64,000 bases of DNA from Defluviitaleaceae bacterium (GCA_009781755.1 WQVD01000001.1:222681-286680), one strand, 5' to 3'. Shown: positions 55,391 through 63,813, numbered from the stretch's first letter. Made by a program: numbers and translations. Notes: generated from the letters alone by a model not told the origin.

Positions 55391-55851
55391 ACGTCGTTTG
55401 CGTTAACATCATTACGTTGCATCCGCCCGCTTCTTCTTCCGCGCCTTGTGGCGTGGATTTTTTTTAGCTCTTCGCGCACCCGTTGACTTATAAGCGCTGC
55501 GTCGGACAAGTCGGGCGCGTCGTCATTTTCGATGACAGCAATTACAGCCGCCGCATAGTTTTTGCCAATGGATTTGACAAAAACCGCCGCCGCACCCGCA
55601 CCCAAAAACGGCACCAACAAAGCAGGCGCCGCCACAATCCCCGCAAAAACATCCTGCACAATTTCCGAATCCCAGCCCAACTCTGTTGTAATGCCAAATA
55701 TTTTGTCTAATTTGACAATCATTTTCGTGCATACCCCATAAACAACCGGCAATGACACCAGCGGAATAAAACTAACCGCAATCGCCTGCTTGGCATGAGA
55801 ATCAATACATTGTTGCGCCAATTCACGATAATTTGGTTTCAATAAATCCAT
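55387..55851 (-). CDS. Small membrane protein, DUF697-like
   Basis: The 154-residue protein has hydrophobic segments at about 22-45 and 68-100 in a pattern like the DUF697 (YcjF/GTPase-associated) family: AIAVSFIPLVSLPVVYGV, then ITTELGWDSEIVQDVFAGIVAA, then FLGAGAAAVFVKSIGKNYA. The C-terminus is basic (HATRRGRRSGR). DUF697 domains usually accompany GTPases acting at membranes; no GTPase gene is next to it. The match is by eye only. Confidence 0.6.
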   Translation of the reverse strand: MDLLKPNYRELAQQCIDSHAKQAIAVSFIPLVSLPVVYGVCTKMIVKLDKIFGITTELGWDSEIVQDVFAGIVAAPALLVPFLGAGAAAVFVKSIGKNYAAAVIAVIENDDAPDLSDAALISQRVREELKKIHATRRGRRSGRMQRNDVNANDV

Positions 55852-55890
55852 ATGATACCTCCAACATGCAATAATAGATCATATTTATAC

Positions 55891-56172
55891 GATACTTCCA
55901 ACGTGACCAATATGGCAAGTATGTTTAAAGCTGTACTTTCATTAACCGAACTTGATGTGTATGCATGGAGCGTATCTCGTGTAGCAGATATGTAAAGCAT
56001 GTTCCGCGGTATTAACGCCAGCAGCAGTGCCGTTTCACCAATTGAAGAGCAACGAATGAATATTGAAATTTTAGATGTATCACAATAGGAAACTGGCCGT
56101 ATAACCAATATGAACAGTATGGTTGACCAAAAATATATACGATGCGATAAATGGGGTCAGATTTGTGAATAA
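55891..56172 (+). pseudogene. Decayed DUF285 (BspA-like) surface-protein fragment
   Basis: The 378-bp interval between two leftward genes looks empty, but one frame translates into repeats of the DUF285 type: DTSNVTNMASMFKA (55,891-55,932), WSVSRVADM-stop-SMFRG (55,966-56,013) and ETGRITNMNSMVD (56,089-56,127). In intact proteins the unit reads about WDTSNVTNMSSMF. Two in-frame stops (55,993 and 56,086) break it and there is no start or signal peptide. It is a relic of a leucine-rich-repeat surface protein. A minus-strand reading frame of 89 codons over the same DNA is its shadow. Confidence 0.7.
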
Positions 56173-56191
56173 ATAGATAACGCGTTCAATA

Positions 56192-56234
56192 AATAAAACC
56201 GCTTGTGTTGCGCGATAACACTAGCGGTTTTATT
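56192..56234. terminator. Hairpin terminator of the 56.2-56.7 kb membrane-protein gene
   Basis: Arms aataaaaccgct (56,192-56,203) and agcggttttatt (56,223-56,234), with an inner gtgtt/aacac pairing, overlap the leftward stop codon. A and T runs on both sides suggest function in either direction. Confidence 0.7.
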
Positions 56235-56709
56235 TACGTAACCGCGCTGCCATGCTCGCGATAATGAAGCACATCATATAAATAATGACCACGGCTAGCC
56301 AAGCAAGTAAATAATTATTCATCTGCCATGCTAACCACTCCCACAAGTCAATTTGCGGCGTATAAAACCATTCGAGAAAAAATATATCCGGAATATTAGA
56401 CATCTTTGTTAAATAAATCGGTAATAAATAAAGCATGAACATTGCGGTATAATGCAAAATGAACAACCTAACAGACACAGCCTGCTTGTCGCTGAGCGTA
56501 TATTTATAAAAAAGTAATATGTGTGGAATCACACCCAAAATCGTGAATATCCATCGGGCAACCAACAAACCCTCCACACCGCCCAACAACGCTCCGATAA
56601 AATTTGCGCCCAACATAACAATGGCCATACCCAAGCAAAACGATAATACCCATGCCTTTGCGGTGGTTCTTGCGAACAATCTTGCAACAAATTTTACATC
56701 CTGCATCAT
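56230..56709 (-). CDS. Four-helix membrane protein, unknown
   Basis: The 159-residue protein has four likely membrane helices (about 20-40, 48-68, 82-102, 128-152) with a Trp-rich loop before the last (EWFYTPQIDLWEWLAWQ). No family is recognised. It diverges from spoIVA across a 146-bp spacer. A GGGACGG sequence lies upstream of the ATG. Whether it has a sporulation role cannot be said. Confidence 0.6.
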   Translation of the reverse strand: MMQDVKFVARLFARTTAKAWVLSFCLGMAIVMLGANFIGALLGGVEGLLVARWIFTILGVIPHILLFYKYTLSDKQAVSVRLFILHYTAMFMLYLLPIYLTKMSNIPDIFFLEWFYTPQIDLWEWLAWQMNNYLLAWLAVVIIYMMCFIIASMAARLRK

Positions 56710-56786
56710 AAGTCAACCGTCCCTTTTATCATTAATGCAATATATATCATCCGACTTTGACAAAAATACGTCACCCCAAATATTAC

Positions 56787-56814
56787 GCATAATCTCCCTT
56801 CCTCAGCATACACA
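56787..56814 (+). promoter_or_regulatory. Candidate SigE-type promoter of spoIVA
   Basis: GCATAATC (56,787-56,794) and CATACACA (56,807-56,814) resemble the Bacillus SigE boxes (GHATANTT and CATACAHT), 42 bp before the ATG. The spacer of 12 is shorter than the usual 13-15. SigE control of spoIVA is established in Bacillus. Confidence 0.4.
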
Positions 56815-56855
56815 TGTTATCAACACATCTTTGTATGCAAAGAAGGGAGATTTTT

Positions 56856-58184
56856 ATGAACTACCAAAATCTATACCGCGACATTGCGGAGCGCACACAG
56901 GGGGATATCTACATAGGGGTCGTGGGCCCCGTGCGCACGGGCAAATCAACGTTTATCAAGCGTTTCATGGATTTGCTGGTGATTCCCAACATAGAAAATG
57001 AATACGGCAAAGAACGCGCACGAGACGAACTGCCGCAATCCGCTGCAGGCCGCACGATTATGACCACCGAGCCCAAGTTTGTGCCCAACGAGGCCGTCGA
57101 GGTTAAGTTGGACGATGTGGCGACCTTTAAGGTGCGCATGATTGACTGCGTGGGATACTTGGTGCCGGGCGCAATGGGGCACATGGATGCGGAAAGTGAA
57201 CTGCCGCGCATGGTATCCACCCCTTGGGCCGAGGATAAGATTCCTTTTGCCGAAGCGGCGGAAACAGGCACACGCAAGGTCATCAACGACCACTCGACCA
57301 TCGGCATCGTCATCACCACCGACGGTACAATTGCTGAAATCCCCCGCTCCGATTATCTCGATGCCGAAGAGCGCGTCATTCGCGAACTACGCGCCATCAA
57401 CAAGCCCTTCGTCATTCTGCTCAACACCCAAACCCCCTACTCCGATGAAACCGAAGCCCTGCGCGCCGAATTGACCGAACGCCACAACGCCCCCGTCGTT
57501 GCCGTCAACGCCGCCCAACTCAAAATCGAAGACATCCACGGCATCATCGAAAAAGTGCTGTACGAATTCCCCGTCAAGGAATTGCGCTTCAATTATCCCA
57601 AGTGGATTGAAACGCTACCCATCGACCACTGGTTAAAGCAAAGTATCATCAAGTCCGTGCGCGACATGGTTACCTCCATTAACAAGCTGCGCGAAATCCG
57701 CGAACACGTGCCCCTCCTTGACACTAACGAACACCTCAAGCGCACCCAATTGGAACGCATCGCGCTGGGTGAAGGCACAGCCTACCTTGAGCTCACCGTG
57801 GAAGAAACCCTCTTCTACCGCATCTTATCCGAGACTACGGGTATGGAAATTGCCGGCGAGCACCAACTCATCACCACCATCAAAGTCCTGGCCGAAGCCA
57901 AGCGCGAGTACGACAAAATCAAATTCGCCCTCGAAGAAGTGCACAACAAGGGCTACGGCATCGTCACACCCGCCACCGACGAAATGAAGCTCGAAGCCCC
58001 CATCCTGGTTAAGCACGGCGCTAAATACGGCGTAAAAATCAAGGCCAGCGCGCCGTCCATTCACCTCATCAAAGCCGACATCGAAACCGAGGAATTAGTG
58101 TACAATATGAAGGTGACTACAGAGTGGCCAAAGCGAGGAAATACAAGCATTGATGTGGAGTACACATTCCGCCTTGTGGCATAA
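56856..58184 (+). CDS. spoIVA: Stage IV sporulation protein A, C-terminus lost and replaced
   Basis: SpoIVA is the ATPase that polymerises on the forespore to anchor the spore coat. The ATG follows AAGGGAGA. Residues 1 to about 416 match SpoIVA closely: Walker A GPVRTGKS (24-31), DELPQSAAGRTIMTTEPKFVPNEA region, DCVGYLVPGA, HSTIGIVITTDGTIAEIPRSDY, and near the end APSIHLIKADIETE. At that point the normal protein continues for some 60 residues to a conserved SGGLIxIIL end. Here it changes into an unrelated 24-residue tail and stops, giving 442 residues instead of about 492. The missing part is needed in Bacillus for forespore localisation through SpoVM, so function is doubtful. The break marks the left edge of the AT-rich region. 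Confidence 0.9.
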   Translation: MNYQNLYRDIAERTQGDIYIGVVGPVRTGKSTFIKRFMDLLVIPNIENEYGKERARDELPQSAAGRTIMTTEPKFVPNEAVEVKLDDVATFKVRMIDCVGYLVPGAMGHMDAESELPRMVSTPWAEDKIPFAEAAETGTRKVINDHSTIGIVITTDGTIAEIPRSDYLDAEERVIRELRAINKPFVILLNTQTPYSDETEALRAELTERHNAPVVAVNAAQLKIEDIHGIIEKVLYEFPVKELRFNYPKWIETLPIDHWLKQSIIKSVRDMVTSINKLREIREHVPLLDTNEHLKRTQLERIALGEGTAYLELTVEETLFYRILSETTGMEIAGEHQLITTIKVLAEAKREYDKIKFALEEVHNKGYGIVTPATDEMKLEAPILVKHGAKYGVKIKASAPSIHLIKADIETEELVYNMKVTTEWPKRGNTSIDVEYTFRLVA

Positions 58185-58199
58185 GCAGGGCGGTTTTTT
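58169..58199 (+). terminator. Intrinsic terminator overlapping the end of the chimeric spoIVA frame
   Basis: ccgccttg (58,169-58,176) pairs with cagggcgg (58,186-58,193, one G-U pair), followed by T6. It spans the stop codon of the foreign tail, so it came with the element. Confidence 0.65.
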
Positions 58200-58234
58200 A
58201 TTGTGGATTTTATTATAGAAAAGGAGCTGATTTT

Positions 58235-58558
58235 ATGGCAGTATTCCGAGTTGAAAAGAACAGGGATTTTACGGTGATGAGCAATCACCATTTTAGAAAC
58301 AGGGAGTTGTCGTTAAAGGCGATGGGGCTTTTATCGCTTATGCTAAACTTGCCCGATAATTGGGATTACACTCTTGCTGGGCTTGCTACAATTTGTGGCG
58401 ATGGAATTTCAAGCGTTCGTGCGGGATTGGTGGAGTTGGAAAAACACGGCTATGTCTATCGTGAACGTATGCGTGACGAACATGGACGGCTTGCACATAC
58501 AGAGTATTCTATTTTTGAAGTGCCACAGACAAGCCCAAAAGCCACAAATTCTCCATAA
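58235..58558 (+). CDS. Plasmid/ICE replication-type helix-turn-helix protein, truncated
   Basis: The 107-residue product has the N-terminal wing-helix domain found in replication-initiator-like proteins of clostridial elements: FRVEKNRDFTVMSNHHFRNRELSLKAMGLL, then DNWDYTLAGLATICGDGISSVRAGLVELEKHGY. Intact relatives run on with a Pro/Asn-rich linker and a C-terminal domain. Here the frame stops soon after the HTH, and the following 200 bp hold broken remains. AAGGAG lies before the ATG. Probably not functional as an initiator; DNA binding could persist. Confidence 0.75.
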   Translation: MAVFRVEKNRDFTVMSNHHFRNRELSLKAMGLLSLMLNLPDNWDYTLAGLATICGDGISSVRAGLVELEKHGYVYRERMRDEHGRLAHTEYSIFEVPQTSPKATNSP

Positions 58559-58754
58559 GCCCATTTTGGGCTATTCGATGGTGCATTTTTGCACAATGGA
58601 GATGCGAAAAACCTATGTATGTAAATCCAACGTAGGCTTTGCCTATATAGGTTTTTTGCAGGCTATTAAATATTAAGGTATTAAAGATTTAAGAATTAAA
58701 GCCTTATGAATTAAATACGCATTCTCCCGCCCTTCGGTTGGGTGTGTATTTGTA
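58559..58754 (+). pseudogene. Frameshifted remains of the replication-type gene
   Basis: After the stop at 58,558 the other frames carry pieces expected from the linker of the same family: KPILGYSMVHFCTMEM and KSNVGFAYIGF in one frame, then ELKPYELNTHSPAL (the usual LNT-xx-LNT repeat) in another. At least one frameshift and several stops separate them. This is decay by indels, not a new gene. Confidence 0.5.
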
Positions 58755-58883
58755 AAGAATGATGGCTTGGTGGTGATTAGACCTTACAGACTGGAAAAAT
58801 GAAATTAGGCCTTGCGCCACAATGCGCTGGCGCGCTACACTTGTTTTGAGAGAATGCGATTAAAAACAAGGAGCGTGAATTTT

Positions 58884-59390
58884 ATGAGCAAAGAATACAT
58901 TCCAGTAGCCACTAATGAAACGGTTTATTTCAAACCACAAACCAAAGATGAAATGGACAGCATGATTCCGCAAATGAAATTAGGTGATATGTTATTTGCT
59001 CCGTGGGTATTTAGCAAAGGTATGTGGTACACACTTGGGTTAAATGACGAAACAGATCTATCATCAAAATGTCTGTTCCCAAATATAATCATGGACGAGT
59101 CACTTGCACCCCTAACTCGTTGGGGATTGGCGCGTTACGATTTTTTGAAATCCGAACGAAAATTCATGGCGGCACAATTTGGCACTGTTGGCCTGCATAA
59201 ACATTGCCTTGAAATTCAAAAGCAAGCAGAAAATCGCAAACGCAACATGATGGCGAAAATCCAAAATGACCCCACAAACCGTGTAACCGAGCGCGATAAA
59301 GCAAAGAATCCAGTTGCATGGGTGCAACGCATGAATATGTTTCAGGCACAAATTCACGAGGTCATCAATGAAGATTTAATCTTCAGCTAG
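58884..59390 (+). CDS. TnpV-like transposon-encoded protein
   Basis: The ATG at 58,884 follows AAGGAG; an upstream in-frame start is rejected. The 168-residue protein ends like TnpV of Tn4451/Tn1549-type elements: a charged helix (KQAENRKRNMMAKIQND) then AKNPVAWVQRMNMFQAQIHEVINEDLIF, where TnpV has AENPMAWVGRMN and a Glu-rich end. The N-terminal 110 residues are longer than in common TnpV. The role of TnpV is not known. It supports the view that this region is a mobile element. Confidence 0.65.
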   Translation: MSKEYIPVATNETVYFKPQTKDEMDSMIPQMKLGDMLFAPWVFSKGMWYTLGLNDETDLSSKCLFPNIIMDESLAPLTRWGLARYDFLKSERKFMAAQFGTVGLHKHCLEIQKQAENRKRNMMAKIQNDPTNRVTERDKAKNPVAWVQRMNMFQAQIHEVINEDLIFS

Positions 59391-59422
59391 TGATTTCAAT
59401 TAACATATGCGCACGAAAATTT

Positions 59423-59455
59423 GAAGCATCGGAAAACTCCGGTGCTTCTTTTTTT
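59423..59455 (+). terminator. Intrinsic terminator after the TnpV-like gene
   Basis: gaagcatcgga (59,423-59,433) pairs with tccggtgcttc (59,438-59,448, one wobble), followed by seven Ts. Confidence 0.8.
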
Positions 59456-60150
59456 ATGCCGACACACCGATAGAAATATGTTTTATTACAATATTGAAAT
59501 CCATTGTTTGCATTTGAAATTGCATATACCTAATTTCAAATTGGTATCACAATACAAAAATTTGCGTTAATTCAAATTAACCAAATTGTAATTTTGAGTT
59601 GAGAAAATGTAACGAAATTTTACCACACTGTTAAAATTGAAATGCACACAGTAGTTTGAAATTGTCGAATCTAGCAGCGGAACGCTTAACAAAAAGTGCG
59701 CAGCATCTTTTTGAATTTGCGAAATCGCATGGCCGTGCGCACAATTTCGCAAATAGGGGTCGAGGGGAAATTCCCTCGCAAGCGGCTGTGTGGTAACACA
59801 GACATTGCTTGCCAGTTTACTGCTCTCTGCTTGCGATAAGCGGTAAATAGGAGCTTTCTAGCATAAAGGCAAAATGATTTGTATTTGTCTTTTGAGATTA
59901 AGGCTATACAACAAATATGTACTTGAATTTCATTTTCTTCCTGGACAAAATCAAAACAAAACAGTTCTGCATTAGCGCAATATTATTCTCGATATTAAAA
60001 TAATATATTGTAAATTGCAAAAGTGTGTGATATGATTATTTTGTTAGGCAAGTTAATGAACACATTAATAAAAGTTTTTGCTGAATGAGTTTGGACGGTA
60101 ATTTCACATTATCTATTTTCGTCCAAAATGTCGCAGATGGAGGTATCACA
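59456..60150. other. AT-rich spacer with transfer-origin-like inverted repeats
   Basis: This 695-bp stretch has no convincing gene. It contains an 11-bp perfect inverted repeat atttgcgaaat/atttcgcaaat (59,715-59,725 and 59,744-59,754) within a larger gtgcgc...gcgcac pairing. A nested set follows: cgaggg/ccctcg (59,761-59,778) and gcaagc...gcttgc enclosing ctgtgt/acacag (59,778-59,812). Such dense dyads in clostridial mobile elements are often origins of transfer or lie next to mobilization genes; no relaxase is seen here to confirm it. From 59,830 to 60,007 nothing is recognised. A promoter follows at 60,008. Confidence 0.4.
60008..60036 (+). promoter_or_regulatory. Candidate promoter of the defence cassette
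   Basis: TTGTAA (60,008-60,013), 17-bp spacer, TATGAT (60,031-60,036), about 115 bp before the XRE gene. Confidence 0.45.
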
Positions 60151-60390
60151 TTGAAAATAAGCTATTTGAAATTATGGAAGTTGTTACTTGATAAAAAATT
60201 GAAAAAAACTGATTTGCTTAAACTGGCTGAAATAAGCACAACTACTCTCGCCAAACTTTCAAAAGACCAATCTGTTGGTATGGATGTGTTGGCTCGGATT
60301 TGTACAGCACTATCATGTGATATAGCCGACATTGTAGAAATGATACCTGATGAGGATATAGAAATTGCAGATGATGAAAACGAGGGTTGA
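60151..60390 (+). CDS. XRE/Cro-type helix-turn-helix regulator
   Basis: A TTG start is chosen because GGAGG lies 8 bp upstream; the frame continues upstream without a ribosome site. The 79-residue protein is a single Cro-like HTH (ISYLKLWKLLLDKKLKKTDLLKLAEIS, then LAKLSKDQSVGMDVLARICTAL) with an acidic C-terminus. This is the small type common on clostridial elements. It lies 65 bp before the AbiTii gene on the same strand and may regulate the cassette. Confidence 0.85.
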   Translation: MKISYLKLWKLLLDKKLKKTDLLKLAEISTTTLAKLSKDQSVGMDVLARICTALSCDIADIVEMIPDEDIEIADDENEG

Positions 60391-60455
60391 TATTGTTGAT
60401 ATGAAGATGGATTTGTTAAGCAGAATATAGGTGATTTATTTTGGGAGGAAATTAC

Positions 60456-61412
60456 GTGGCTAAGAGTAGGATTATACAAGATTTAACAAACAATAATGTG
60501 ACCCTTGATGTTGCGCTTCGAAGGCTGATGGTCATTGCGAGCAGTTTAGATGATAACAATCTTAGTGAATGGGCAGTAAAAGAATTAAATGGATACAGTA
60601 GTGATGATTTGTTCCCGTCATATAGGGTTTTGTCCGCAGGTAATATTTATTATTCGGGTCTGAATGGTAACTTTAAAGTTAAATCTATTCCCTTTCCATT
60701 ATTTTCTGTATCAGTTTTAGAAAATGCAGTTAAGGGAAAGCTAACGGATTTGAAACGTGATTTAACATTTTTTGCTGCCGATGTATTTGCTGACACAGGA
60801 GGTGCAATACAATGCACCAATATATGGGCGGCAATTGACTACTTGAAGTTTGACGGTGTTTTAAGTTCACTCCGTACGAAAATACTTCAATTGTTTATAT
60901 CGCTTGATAAAGAAATAGGTAATCTTGATAACCTTGATGTTGATACACGCAATACAAATTTAAAAGAACTACGGCAAATTATATTTAATGTATTATACCA
61001 AGATAAATCTGTAAACTTGGAGGATAAAACAAAAACCGTGAATGACAACAGCGTAAATTTGAGAGTTAATGGTGATGTGACAAACTCAGCGTTGGCAGCA
61101 AGTCGTGGGCAAATCTCGCAATCATTAAACATATGTGACAATTCAAATGAGATAGCAAAAATATTATGTGAAATGCGAACGCTCGTAGAAGGGCTTTGTA
61201 ACGATGAGATTATTGGTGATGTTACTGATGCGATTGATCAAATCGAAATTGAGTTAGGAAAAAAAGAAGCAAATGAAGCGAAGCTCACAAGAGCCATGAA
61301 GCGAATTGAAGAAGCATTGTTACCAATTAAGAATGTCACAACTGCTTCAACTTTGCTTGTTCATGCCAACACATTAGCACCTTTAATTGCAACTATGTTT
61401 GGTGTGTCTTAA
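60456..61412 (+). CDS. AbiTii domain protein (abortive infection)
   Basis: The GTG at 60,456 follows GGGAGG by 7 bp. The 318-residue protein begins with the AbiTii pattern: SRIIQDLTNNNVTLDVALRRLMVIASSLDDNNLSEWAVKELNGY, i.e. a helical repeat then W-x-x-x-ELNGY, followed by the YRVLSAG strand. The C-terminal half is helical and charged (KKEANEAKLTRAMKRIEEAL). AbiTii proteins were named from abortive-infection contexts; their mechanism is not established. No membrane segment is clear except a weakly hydrophobic C-terminal end. It precedes the kinase gene by 72 bp. Confidence 0.75.
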   Translation: MAKSRIIQDLTNNNVTLDVALRRLMVIASSLDDNNLSEWAVKELNGYSSDDLFPSYRVLSAGNIYYSGLNGNFKVKSIPFPLFSVSVLENAVKGKLTDLKRDLTFFAADVFADTGGAIQCTNIWAAIDYLKFDGVLSSLRTKILQLFISLDKEIGNLDNLDVDTRNTNLKELRQIIFNVLYQDKSVNLEDKTKTVNDNSVNLRVNGDVTNSALAASRGQISQSLNICDNSNEIAKILCEMRTLVEGLCNDEIIGDVTDAIDQIEIELGKKEANEAKLTRAMKRIEEALLPIKNVTTASTLLVHANTLAPLIATMFGVS

Positions 61413-61484
61413 ATTGACTATCAACAAAATTACTTGGTTTTTATAAGAAGTAGGTTAAACAAATGTTAGCAGGGAGGTTGCGTT

Positions 61485-63149
61485 ATGTTCGACATCAACG
61501 ATATAGAGATTTCATTGGAAAGTTTCAAACTCGGCATTACTAGCCGGGCTACTGGTGGCGACTATAAAAATGATGAATACCAACAGATGCGAAGATTTTT
61601 ATTAACAAAAATCGAACTCAACCACCTCATTCCTAAATTTCTAAAGATATGTCACTCAACAGATGAGTTTTGGCAATTTATAAAAGCTGAGTTCGATAAT
61701 TACGCTGACAGGCGAGCTTTTTTGGCTAATGAAATAAATCCTATCATTGATTATTATGCAGGAATAAGAATTAGCAAAGACACTGTAAGACTCAATTCTG
61801 ATTCATATGAACTGGGCGAAGAAATCGGTTATGGCGGTTTTGGAAGAGTTTACAAATATCATCATAAGCTGCTCAACATGCTCTTTGCAATCAAGATTTT
61901 TGACCCACGATTCGTGCCTGATGAAGAAAAACAAGAAGGAGAAAAACGCTTCTTTAGAGAAGCGAAGATGCTGTTTAGTTTGAAGCACGAAAATATTGCA
62001 AATGTATATGATATTGGCCATATAGATGGAAAGCCGTTTATTCGATTAGAGTTTATTGAAGGACAGACCTTGAGTGATTGCATTGCAACTATGGGAGGGG
62101 GCGTTTCGTTTGAACGCTCAAAAAAACCGATTAAAGGTATTTTGACTGGATTAAATTACGCACATGAGCGTGGAATCATTCATAGGGATTTGAAGCCCAG
62201 CAATGTCATGGTGTTAAAAGATGGCACAATAAAAATTATTGACTTCGGAGTTAGTGCTTATCTTGAAACATCAAACCATACAAAACTTACAAAGACGGGG
62301 GAGCAAATTGCAGGTGGACGGTATACAGACCCGTGCTTAGCAACCAATCCTTCTCTCCGTGATATACGAAGTGATATTTATTCGATAGGTGCATTATGGT
62401 TCTTTATTCTCACTAATCGCGACCCATCAAGCGATGCAAAAAATGTGTTAATGAACACAAAGGACGTAACACCGGCACAGGTAGATGTAGTGCTAAGATG
62501 TCTTCATTCAGATATTAATAAACGTTTCACAAATTGCAAAGAATTGTTAGACCTTCTTTTTAACGAGGAGGAGCCCATCAAAGAAGGCAACTCAAAGCGT
62601 TTATCAAACAACAACATAACTCAGGTAACTCGTAAGAGCATCATTAAGTATTTTGTAGAGCAAATGTATAGGATAAAAGGGGTTGAAACCCCTCCTTCAT
62701 TCCAATTTAATGGCGATTTAAGCATTTTTGATTTCTTAAAAAGATTGTATGAGCTTGATACCTTGCCATCAAACGAATATGCCAACTTTGAAGATGAGCT
62801 GGTAGACATAATTGAAAGAAACAATCAACTAGATAAAGAATCTGAACATGCATGGAATAATTTCCGTTTGCGAGAACATTACAACGAAACTTATCTTCAT
62901 ATGGGATGGCATTGGCTGTTTTCGGAGGAACGGTTTGCTTTGAGCAAAAGAGAGGATGATTATTTACTAAGTTTCCTATGCGAAATTTTTCATCCAGAGG
63001 TTCGAGATTGGCTTGAGCCTAGTGTTCATTCATTATGCGAAACCATAATCGACAAGCTAAATACCTTTTTACGAGAAGATGGATATGAGCTATATGAGGA
63101 CAGTCAAATATCTGGTAGACCAGTATATTCTTACAGATATTGTATATAG
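61485..63149 (+). CDS. Three-domain Ser/Thr protein kinase with AbiJ_NTD3-like C-terminus
   Basis: The 554-residue protein has three parts. Residues about 8-92 form an N-terminal helical domain (EYQQMRRFLLTKIEL, FWQFIKAEF, YADRRAFLANEINPI) of a type I recall at the N-termini of defence-associated proteins but cannot name. Residues about 108-360 are a eukaryotic-like kinase with all key residues: glycine loop GYGGFG (115-120), Lys137 in AIKIF, Glu159, HRDLKPSN (Asp235), DFG (253-255) and SDIYSIG. Residues about 378-552 resemble AbiJ_NTD3: TRKSIIKYF, DFLKRLYELDTLPSN, FLCEIFHPEVRDW and DGYELYEDSQISGRPVY. GGGAGG precedes the ATG. There is no membrane anchor, unlike PASTA-type kinases. It is most likely a phage-defence kinase; target unknown. 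Confidence 0.85.
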   Translation: MFDINDIEISLESFKLGITSRATGGDYKNDEYQQMRRFLLTKIELNHLIPKFLKICHSTDEFWQFIKAEFDNYADRRAFLANEINPIIDYYAGIRISKDTVRLNSDSYELGEEIGYGGFGRVYKYHHKLLNMLFAIKIFDPRFVPDEEKQEGEKRFFREAKMLFSLKHENIANVYDIGHIDGKPFIRLEFIEGQTLSDCIATMGGGVSFERSKKPIKGILTGLNYAHERGIIHRDLKPSNVMVLKDGTIKIIDFGVSAYLETSNHTKLTKTGEQIAGGRYTDPCLATNPSLRDIRSDIYSIGALWFFILTNRDPSSDAKNVLMNTKDVTPAQVDVVLRCLHSDINKRFTNCKELLDLLFNEEEPIKEGNSKRLSNNNITQVTRKSIIKYFVEQMYRIKGVETPPSFQFNGDLSIFDFLKRLYELDTLPSNEYANFEDELVDIIERNNQLDKESEHAWNNFRLREHYNETYLHMGWHWLFSEERFALSKREDDYLLSFLCEIFHPEVRDWLEPSVHSLCETIIDKLNTFLREDGYELYEDSQISGRPVYSYRYCI

Positions 63150-63173
63150 GAATTTATTTGGGAGGATATAATT

Positions 63174-63623
63174 ATGAATTTACAAGAAATTATTGTGCCA
63201 GGCATTATTTCGCTTATAGTTGCGATTATTTCAAGCCTTGTAACATTTTGGGTTGTAAATGTGTTTTACGCCAAGAAGCAAGCAAGACGTAGAGATAAAA
63301 TGTTTTACTTTGGTACACTTATGGCTACTCGTGATATGATGGAGCGAGAATGGGTTAGAGCCCTTAACCTTATAACTATTGTTTTTGCGGATAATACTGA
63401 TGTATTGAATGCTTGGAGAAGCTATCATACTTCATTAAAAGTTGAAAAGACAGATGAATGGACGGATGCCAAAAGAGCTGCATCTCGAAAGTTGCAGATT
63501 AAGCTATTAGAGGCCATGTCCAATGATAAAGATTTGGGTTATAAAAACATAACATGGGACATTATTGACGACAGTTATTATCCTGAGTGGCTTAAAATGC
63601 AAGACGAAGGATTGCAAAATTAA
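63174..63623 (+). CDS. DUF6680-like small membrane protein
   Basis: The 149-residue protein has one N-terminal membrane helix (about 8-32) and a cytoplasmic domain. That domain has a run similar to DUF6680: FGTLMATRDMMEREWVRALNLITIVF, then VLNAWRSYHTSL, and near the end KLLEAMSNDKDLGYKNI. It follows the kinase by 24 bp with GGGAGG before the ATG, so they form one operon. Small one-helix proteins like this often serve as membrane effectors or sensors in defence operons; that role here is inferred. Confidence 0.65.
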   Translation: MNLQEIIVPGIISLIVAIISSLVTFWVVNVFYAKKQARRRDKMFYFGTLMATRDMMEREWVRALNLITIVFADNTDVLNAWRSYHTSLKVEKTDEWTDAKRAASRKLQIKLLEAMSNDKDLGYKNITWDIIDDSYYPEWLKMQDEGLQN

Positions 63624-63813
63624 AATAAAATGCTTTCGCAAGGGCTAGAAATCATGCCGGGAATGGCATCCGTTGTTAATTCCATGCTAAAAGGAAAAAA
63701 GTAGGAATATGGAATTATTTTTGTATTGTGAGCAACTTTCCAGACGACATCTGAAAATATGGTCAAAAGTTAAAATCTATTTAGACTCGAATCAATTGTA
63801 AGGAGGACAGCGA

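Noticed and set aside
55839..56108. Minus-strand open frame of 89 codons
   Set aside because: It lies antisense to the DUF285 relic, has no ribosome site and resembles no protein; the plus-strand repeat pattern explains the DNA better.
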